Shown one piece after another: positions 58,392 through 64,000 of a DNA stretch of 64,000 nt. The stretch is from Ramlibacter tataouinensis (GTDB lineage: Bacteria > Pseudomonadota > Gammaproteobacteria > Burkholderiales > Burkholderiaceae_C). The notes under the pieces were generated by a model. That model had not been told where the DNA came from. It saw only the letters and a list, made by a program, of their open reading frames with translations, and did not search any database. The translations under genes and the position numbers were made by a program. Location of the stretch: assembly GCA_002427815.1 (NCBI GenBank), contig DIZF01000005.1, positions 1-64,000 on the forward strand. Reading direction: 5' to 3'. Position 1 is the stretch's first letter, and each line of letters starts with the position of its first letter.

Positions 58392-58634
58392 TCAGGAGCG
58401 TGGGAGCTGATCCGTGCGAAGCTCGCCCTCGCGCACCCACAGGCCCGGTACTTCGCAGCGCAGCAGTTCGCTACCGCTGAGCACGTATTCGCCAATCCGG
58501 AAGGCGACGCCGTTGAACTGGCAATAGCCGCCGGGGCCCTCCGGCTCGATGTCCTCCTTCTCGTCGTCGTCGATGATGGGTGAAGTTTCCCGTTCGGGGT
58601 CGGGGGCTCCGACCTGGAGGTGGCTGTCAGGCAT
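58392..58634 (-). CDS. Small acidic hypothetical protein
   Basis: An 80-residue protein: an acidic N-terminal third (PERETSPIIDDDEKEDIEPE), then GGYCQFNGVAFRIGEYVLSG and a basic/hydrophobic end. It may be a small beta-domain protein; I recognise no family. The ATG at 58634 follows AGGAG. It is co-directional with the CarS-like gene and probably in one operon. Confidence 0.65.
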   Translation of the reverse strand: MPDSHLQVGAPDPERETSPIIDDDEKEDIEPEGPGGYCQFNGVAFRIGEYVLSGSELLRCEVPGLWVREGELRTDQLPRS

Positions 58635-58808
58635 GGGGTCGCTCCTGGGCTCGTGTGCGATGCAGGAAACATAGGCGCATCGGCGCCATCCCCGTTTGAC
58701 CGAGCGCAAGCATCTGGCCGCTGGCGGTGCGCGCAATCGCTTGCGTGGCCGTGCGACTGTCGCTGCTGCAGCGCTTGATCGACGCCGGCATGCCCCTATA
58801 TTCATCCG

Positions 58809-59936
<1,128 letters not shown>

Positions 59937-60045
59937 AGACCGCCGGCGGCCTTCCGCACGGGGTCGACCTCCCAAGCGACACACTCACCGTGTTCCTCGA
60001 GGGCCGGCAGCATCGCATGCGCCGTCCGCGATCAATTCACACTGG

Positions 60046-60780
60046 TCATGGAAAGACCTGGATCGCATTGCAGACCTCGCGGACCCCGTCGACGCACCAT
60101 GTGTCGTGCTCGGCCCTTTGCCTCTGGGCGTCATTCTGCAGGGAGCCAGTGAGCGTGACCACTCCGAGGGTGACGTCGACGCCGATCGGCTGCGACTCCG
60201 GAAGCGAAGGATCGATCTCCAGCACCAGCCCCACGGCGTCGGCCAGTTCGTCGTCGCCATCCCGTTCGGGCGGCTCGACGCGCAGCCGGTTGATGACGCT
60301 GCGACAGCCGCCGAGCCACCAGGCGAGCGCTTCCACGACGCGCCGGTGCGACAGGCTTGGCACGCTGCCGGCAAGCTCGACCACGCCCTGCCTCACGCTG
60401 AACTCGATCTCGCCCGGCGGCCCCTCCGCAGTCGCCGTGCGCAGCGTCTCCAGCGCATCGCGATGGCGCCGGCGGATGGTGAGGGGCCTGAGCTCCGGAG
60501 AGTCGAGCAGCATTCGTGTCAAGGCATCCAGCATGTCCCCGTCCGGCCGGGAGACAGCCGGTACGACATCGAGGGCATCGACGACGGCGCTCTCGGCGCC
60601 CGCGATCTCGCTGGCGATCCGCGCTGCGATGCGCTTGGCCGCGACGTTTTCCACGTGGCCCTCCAGCACCAGCGTGCGGCCGCTGGACGTCACGCGAATC
60701 GGGAACCGATGCAGGTTGATGCGCCGCTCGAACTCCAGAGCGGCCGTCACGCGTTGCGAAAGATCCGGTAGGCTGTTCAT
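60046..60780 (-). CDS. BON-domain protein
   Basis: A 244-residue protein built of BON repeats: an N-terminal unit (SQRVTAALEFERRINLHRFPIRVTSSGRTLVLEGHVENVAAKRIA), a middle unit (EIEFSVRQGVVELAGSVPSLSHRR) and a C-terminal unit (IGVDVTLGVVTLTGSLQNDAQRQRAE). Each has the alternating strand-helix pattern that binds membranes or cell-envelope components in OsmY-like proteins. No signal peptide is evident. The ATG at 60780 follows GAGAGAGG. It is preceded on the same strand by two truncated gene remnants. Confidence 0.8.
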   Translation of the reverse strand: MNSLPDLSQRVTAALEFERRINLHRFPIRVTSSGRTLVLEGHVENVAAKRIAARIASEIAGAESAVVDALDVVPAVSRPDGDMLDALTRMLLDSPELRPLTIRRRHRDALETLRTATAEGPPGEIEFSVRQGVVELAGSVPSLSHRRVVEALAWWLGGCRSVINRLRVEPPERDGDDELADAVGLVLEIDPSLPESQPIGVDVTLGVVTLTGSLQNDAQRQRAEHDTWCVDGVREVCNAIQVFP

Positions 60781-60791
60781 CGCTGCCTCTC

Positions 60792-60908
60792 TCAAGTAGC
60801 GCCGCCGCGCGGCAGCGCAAGCACCACCGGATCGACCCACTTCCGTGCGAGAAGCTCTCTGGCCAGCAGCCGGCCGGCCTCGGTGCGGTTGGCGAAGACG
60901 TCGATCAT
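60792..60908 (-). pseudogene. Truncated phosphoribosyltransferase N-terminus
   Basis: A 38-residue frame starting at an ATG that overlaps the previous stop. It reads MIDVFANRTEAGRLLARELL, then ARKWVDPVVLALPRGG, the N-terminus of the stress-island phosphoribosyltransferase family (EAGRxLAxxL...DPVVLALPRGG), then stops. The rest of the domain (about 170 residues) is missing. The BON gene begins 11 bp later. Confidence 0.6.
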
Positions 60909-61003
60909 TCACCTGAGCCCGGCAGGAGGTGGGCAGCGAACCACTCGCTCGCGGAGTCGGCGACAACCCCCAGCGTGCCCGCCACGACTTGCTCATGAAT
61001 CAT
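60905..61003 (-). pseudogene. Short remnant, possibly an alpha/beta-hydrolase C-terminus
   Basis: A 32-residue frame after AAGGAG: MIHEQVVAGTLGVVADSASE, then WFAAHLLPGSGE, overlapping the phosphoribosyltransferase remnant (ATGA). The tail resembles the last helix of dienelactone-hydrolase-type enzymes (LxxVADSASEWFAAHL), commonly adjacent to such phosphoribosyltransferases. Between here and the oxidoreductase at 61300 (about 296 bp) I see no further gene. Confidence 0.4.
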
Positions 61004-61299
61004 CCGGGTCTCCTTCGCGAGGTGCAGATCGGAAGAACGTTCAGGATCCAATCTAGCCACGACGGTGGGATCCGCATTGATGTGGCGCAAGCGATGCGGC
61101 TGTCGATCAGGCGAACTTACGTCGCTTCAACCGGGCCTACACGAAGTCACTCAGCAGCTGACGGTCGAGTTCGCGCGGCTGTGGCAGGTGCATGACGAAC
61201 CCGGGCACCACCTCCTGCCATTCAGACCGACGACCCCTTGAGCGAAGTCAATCGGTTGTGGCACGTTCGGCCTAGAGTGACTTGAAGGGACTGCAGATC

Positions 61300-62022
61300 A
61301 TGCCTCTGATCCAACTCGCACGCGGCCGCCGGCAAGAGGGACCGGGCCGACGGACGCTGGTCGCCGCAGCCGGGCTGGGCCTCACGGCCGGCCTCATGCC
61401 CCGCTCAACCATGGCCGAGGCGGCGAATTCCATCAGCCTCACGCCGCCCGCGCGCGGCGAAGCGCGTTCGCTGCAGGCTGCGTTGGCGCAGCGGCGGTCG
61501 ACGCGCAGCTATACAACCCAGGCGCTGAGCCTGGCCGCCGTGTCCGAGCTGCTCTGGGCGGCACAGGGAGTTTCCAGCGATCGCGGGCTTCGAACCGCGC
61601 CTTCGGCCGGTGCCCTGTCTCCGCTGGAACTCTACGTGGTCGCCAGGCATGTCGACGGCTTGGCATCCGGCGTCTATCGCTACGCACCCGCTGCGCACGC
61701 CATCGAACGAACGCTCGAGCACCGCGGCGGGCCTGAGCTGAGCCGGGCCGCAGGCGGACAACCGGCGGTCGCAGCAGCTCCCCTGGTGCTGGCCATCACG
61801 GCAATACCCGCCCGCACGGCCGCGAAGTACGGCGCACGGGCCAGCCGCTATGTTGCCTTCGAGGCAGGTGCCGCCTCGCAGAACGTCGCCTTGAAGGCTG
61901 CTGCGCTGGGGTTGGGCACCGTGGTGGTCGGCGCCTTCGACGACGACGGCGTTGCGCAGGCACTGGGACTTTCCGCCGGTGTGAGGCCGCTGGCACTGAT
62001 GCCGGTGGGCAGGCCAGGCTGA
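61300..62022 (+). CDS. SagB/ThcOx-type nitroreductase-fold oxidoreductase
   Basis: A 240-residue FMN-binding nitroreductase-fold protein of the SagB/ThcOx group: ALAQRRSTRSYTTQALSLAAVSELLWAAQGVS, then RTAPSAGALSPLELYVVARHVDGLASGVYRY. The N-terminus GRRTLVAAAGLGLTAGL looks like a twin-arginine or anchor signal, suggesting export. SagB relatives oxidise azolines in peptide natural products, but no cyclodehydratase or precursor is nearby, so a stand-alone redox enzyme is more likely. ATG at 61300 follows GAAGGGA. It is in the same frame as the broken rtcA, separated only by its TGA. Confidence 0.82.
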   Translation: MPLIQLARGRRQEGPGRRTLVAAAGLGLTAGLMPRSTMAEAANSISLTPPARGEARSLQAALAQRRSTRSYTTQALSLAAVSELLWAAQGVSSDRGLRTAPSAGALSPLELYVVARHVDGLASGVYRYAPAAHAIERTLEHRGGPELSRAAGGQPAVAAAPLVLAITAIPARTAAKYGARASRYVAFEAGAASQNVALKAAALGLGTVVVGAFDDDGVAQALGLSAGVRPLALMPVGRPG

Positions 62023-62028
62023 GCACCC

Positions 62029-62904
62029 CCCGTCACGGTCGAGATCGACGGTGCGCATGGCGAGGGTGGTGGCCAGCTCGTCCGCACGACGGTGGCGGTC
62101 GCCGCCGCCAGCGGTGTGCCGGTTCGCATCGTGAACATCCGCGCCCGCCGCCGCGTGCCGGGCCTTGCCGCGCAACACGCTGCCGCCGTGCACGCCGTGG
62201 CCGCGCTCTGCGACGCCCAGTGCGAGGGTGTGGACCTGCGCTCGACCGTGCTCTCGTTCCGGCCGCGACGGTCGCATGGCGGGGAGTTCGACATCGATGT
62301 CGGCACGGCCGGCAGCATCGCGCTCGTGTTGCAGGCCATGCTGCCCGCAGCGGTGGCCACCGGCGAGCGGGTGGTGGTGACGATTCGCGGCGGCACGGAT
62401 GTGCGCGCGGCGCCGCCGGTGGACTACGTGCGCTTGGTGCTGCTGCCGCTGCTGGAAGGAATGGGCGTGGATGCCGAGCTGAGCATCGTGCGGTGCGGCT
62501 ACTACCCCAAGGGCGGAGGCGAGGTGCGGCTGGCCTTGCAGCCGACGAGCCGTCTGCGGCCGTTCGCCGTGGAGGAGGCCGGGCCCGTCGAGCGCATCGA
62601 GGCGCTCGTGCATGTCGCCCGTCTTCCGCGGCAGATCGCCGAGCGGATGGAGCGGGCCGCACGAGCTGACCTGCCGCCGGGTATGCCGGTCGATGCGAGG
62701 GTGGAGGTCTGCAGTCCCGAACTCGCATCCGGCCCCGGCGGTGCAATCGTGTTGCGTGCGCTGGCCGACCGACCGTCGGTCTTTCGCGCTTCGCAGCTCA
62801 GCTCGCACGCTGCCACCGCGATGTGGCTGCTGGAGCGACTGACGGCCGCGCGCTTCCTGGTGCAACCCGCGCCGCCGGGCGTGCTCGTGCACGCGCGTCC
62901 CTGA
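62029..62904 (+). pseudogene. rtcA: RNA 3'-terminal phosphate cyclase, no start codon, internal deletion
   Basis: The frame reads VTVEIDGAHGEGGGQLVRTT, then the RtcA pattern RRVPGLAAQHAAAVHAV, FDIDVGTAGSIALVLQAMLPA, GGTDVRAAPPVDYVR and YYPKGGGEV. Upstream there is no ATG, GTG or TTG between the GEGGGQ motif and the oxidoreductase stop at 62020-62022; the first in-frame candidate is GTG at 62092, beyond the motif. About 50 residues normally present between the GPGG block and the catalytic histidine are missing. That histidine (codon 62806-62808) is kept. I call it a pseudogene or very atypical gene. Confidence 0.7.
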
Positions 62905-62972
62905 GGCGCATGCAGCGGATCGACCTGCAGCGTGCACAATCCGCGAACAGTCACCCCGCACGGAAGGACAAC

Positions 62973-63704
62973 ATGACGGCCGACACTTCACTGGTGCGCG
63001 AATTCGCGCCAACCGGGCGCCTGCGGGCCGCCCTCAACATGGGCAACGCCGTCCTCGCGCACAGCAGGACCGCCCGGGAGCGTCCGGCAGGAGTCACCGT
63101 CGATCTGGCGCGCGCATTTGCCGGGCTGCTGGGGGTCGAGGTCTCGTTCCAGGAATACGATTCGGCGGCGCACTCCGGTGGCGCTCTCGCCGACGGACTG
63201 GCCGATGTCGCCTTCCTGGCCATCGATCCCAAGCGGGCCGAGCGCATCCACTTCACACCACCGTACGTGGAGATCGAGGGCTGCTACCTGGTTCGCAATG
63301 ACTCTCCGCTGCAGGACAACGCTGCCGTGGATCAGCCCGGAACCGTCCTGGTGGTCGGTGATGGCAGCGCCTACGAGCTGTTCCTGAGCCGCACTTTGAA
63401 ACACGCGCGCCTCATCAAGGTACCCACCTCGGAGGAAGTCGTTCAGGAGATGCTCGCGCGCACCGACACACACGCAGCCGCCGGCGTGAAGCAGCAATTG
63501 CAGGCTGATGCCGCACGGCTCGGCGGCGTCCGGCTGCTTCCCGGCCGATTCATGGTCATCCAGCAAGCGATGGCGATGCGCAGAGGCGGCTCGGAGCAGG
63601 CGATTGCCTTCCTCGATTCCTTCATCGCGCAGCAGAAGCGAACGGGTTTTGTCGCCGACGCCTTGGCACGCCACGGCATCGAAGGTGCCACTGTCGCTGC
63701 GTAA
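62973..63704 (+). CDS. Family 3 solute-binding protein without signal peptide
   Basis: A 243-residue protein with the amino-acid-binding-protein fold (LRAALNMGNAVLAHSR, GVTVDLARAFAGLLGVEVSFQEYDSA, ADVAFLAIDPKRAERIHFTPPYVEIEGCYLV). The N-terminus MTADTSLVREFAPTGRLRAA is hydrophilic with no signal or lipobox, and the ATG at 62973 has GGAAGGA at 62962. In-frame ATGs upstream (62910) add no hydrophobic segment. It may work in the cytosol or have lost export. No permease is adjacent. Confidence 0.75.
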   Translation: MTADTSLVREFAPTGRLRAALNMGNAVLAHSRTARERPAGVTVDLARAFAGLLGVEVSFQEYDSAAHSGGALADGLADVAFLAIDPKRAERIHFTPPYVEIEGCYLVRNDSPLQDNAAVDQPGTVLVVGDGSAYELFLSRTLKHARLIKVPTSEEVVQEMLARTDTHAAAGVKQQLQADAARLGGVRLLPGRFMVIQQAMAMRRGGSEQAIAFLDSFIAQQKRTGFVADALARHGIEGATVAA

Positions 63705-63776
63705 GTCCACCACCACGGCGCCGACCTCCACCACTTCAAGGTTCAGGCATCGAAACCTTGGCCAGGTGCGAGCGGA

Positions 63777-64000
63777 TCAGGCCGCCTCCAGCCCCAGGTA
63801 GGCACGCTGGATCTCCGGCTGCCGCAGCAGCTCGTCGGCCGGGCCCTCGGCCACGATGCGGCCCTCTTCCACGACATAGGCGCGCTGGGCCAGCGCCATG
63901 GCCATGGCCACATTCTGCTCGACCAGCAGCACCGAGGTGCCCTGGGCGTTGACCTTGCGGATGGCGCGGAACATGTCGTGCACCACCAGCGGCGACAGTC
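63777..64000 (-). CDS. livF: Branched-chain amino-acid ABC ATPase LivF, C-terminal part
   Basis: The last 74 codons of a minus-strand gene that continues beyond the right edge. VNAQGTSVLLVEQNVAMAMALAQRAYVVEEGRIVAEGPADELLRQPEIQRAYLG is the typical LivF C-terminus, with the switch region LLVEQN replacing the usual histidine. It is probably the last gene of a liv operon. A weak AAGGTT/AACCTT hairpin lies just after the solute-binding protein gene. Confidence 0.9.
   Translation of the reverse strand, partial: LSPLVVHDMFRAIRKVNAQGTSVLLVEQNVAMAMALAQRAYVVEEGRIVAEGPADELLRQPEIQRAYLGLEAA

Noticed and set aside
61300..62022. A thiazole/oxazole-modified peptide (RiPP) cluster, suggested by the SagB-like gene.
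   Set aside because: No SagC/SagD cyclodehydratase, precursor peptide or exporter is in the window; a solitary nitroreductase-fold enzyme is simpler.
63738..63759. AAGGTT/AACCTT hairpin after the solute-binding protein gene as a terminator.
   Set aside because: A 6-bp AT-containing stem with a 10-base loop and no U-run is too weak to call.

Overview
The window is GC-rich, densely coded bacterial chromosome. It fits a beta-proteobacterium of the order Burkholderiales, most likely Alcaligenaceae (Bordetella/Achromobacter-like). The grounds are three stand-alone Bug-type solute-binding proteins, a DUF1631 protein, a DUF2917/GcvA-type LysR pair, and many LysR, IclR and GntR catabolic cassettes. 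This placement is inferred from gene content and style; no ribosomal marker is present. I found no rRNA gene, tRNA gene, CRISPR array or intact mobile element. The only mobile DNA is a 3' scrap of an IS5-type transposase at the left edge.

Layout. 1-6.1 kb: IS remnant, degenerate GGDEF protein, orphan PAS protein, DUF1631 protein, MBL-fold hydrolase, secreted Q/P-rich protein. 6.1-10.6 kb: SDR, MFS transporter, AcpA-like phosphatase, GST. 10.7-19.1 kb: GntR-controlled sugar-acid operon (IlvD/Edd dehydratase, beta-hydroxyacid dehydrogenase, hydroxypyruvate-isomerase-like and DenD-like enzymes, complete TRAP transporter, NIPSNAP protein). 19.1-22.4 kb: LysR/DUF2917 pair, a secreted papain-like protease and small unknown genes. 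22.6-26.1 kb: LysR with a Bug protein and an FAD oxidoreductase. 26.1-32 kb: IclR with a polar amino-acid ABC importer and hutD-hutF-hutG. 32-36.9 kb: IclR with Bug, enoyl-CoA hydratase and NDP-forming acyl-CoA synthetase. 36.9-40.7 kb: LysR with AtuA, a small AtuA-type domain protein and Bug. 40.8-45.5 kb: secreted small protein, QseB/PmrA-type two-component system, methyltransferase, glutamine amidotransferase, membrane protein. 45.7-49.1 kb: CaiC-like ligase, then a TPP riboswitch with thiM-thiE. 49.1-56.4 kb: GntR with a taurine-type ABC importer, a PEP-mutase/isocitrate-lyase family enzyme and a LeuC/LeuD pair. 56.4-64 kb: metallophosphoesterase, CarS-like protein, AmrS radical SAM enzyme, BON protein, SagB-type oxidoreductase, a broken rtcA, a solute-binding protein without a signal peptide, and the end of livF.

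The architecture is modular. Seven catabolic cassettes each have their own regulator and most have their own substrate-binding protein. For several regulators a plausible operator can be read in the adjacent intergenic DNA: a 14-bp palindrome (10690), a LysR T-N11-A dyad (23504), an 11-bp-arm palindrome (26116), a dyad over an IclR start codon (32812), twin TTGTGCACAA sites (49852 and 49938), and 11-bp-period direct repeats of QseB/PmrA type (43448 and 45626).

The most notable items are the 50-56 kb cassette, which pairs a C-C lyase with an aconitase-type hydratase as in dimethylmalate or methylisocitrate cleavage; the hybrid sugar-acid operon; the incomplete hut cluster; an rtcA without a start codon and with an internal deletion; and an exact 38-bp repeat of GST coding sequence placed 5.3 kb from its parent gene.
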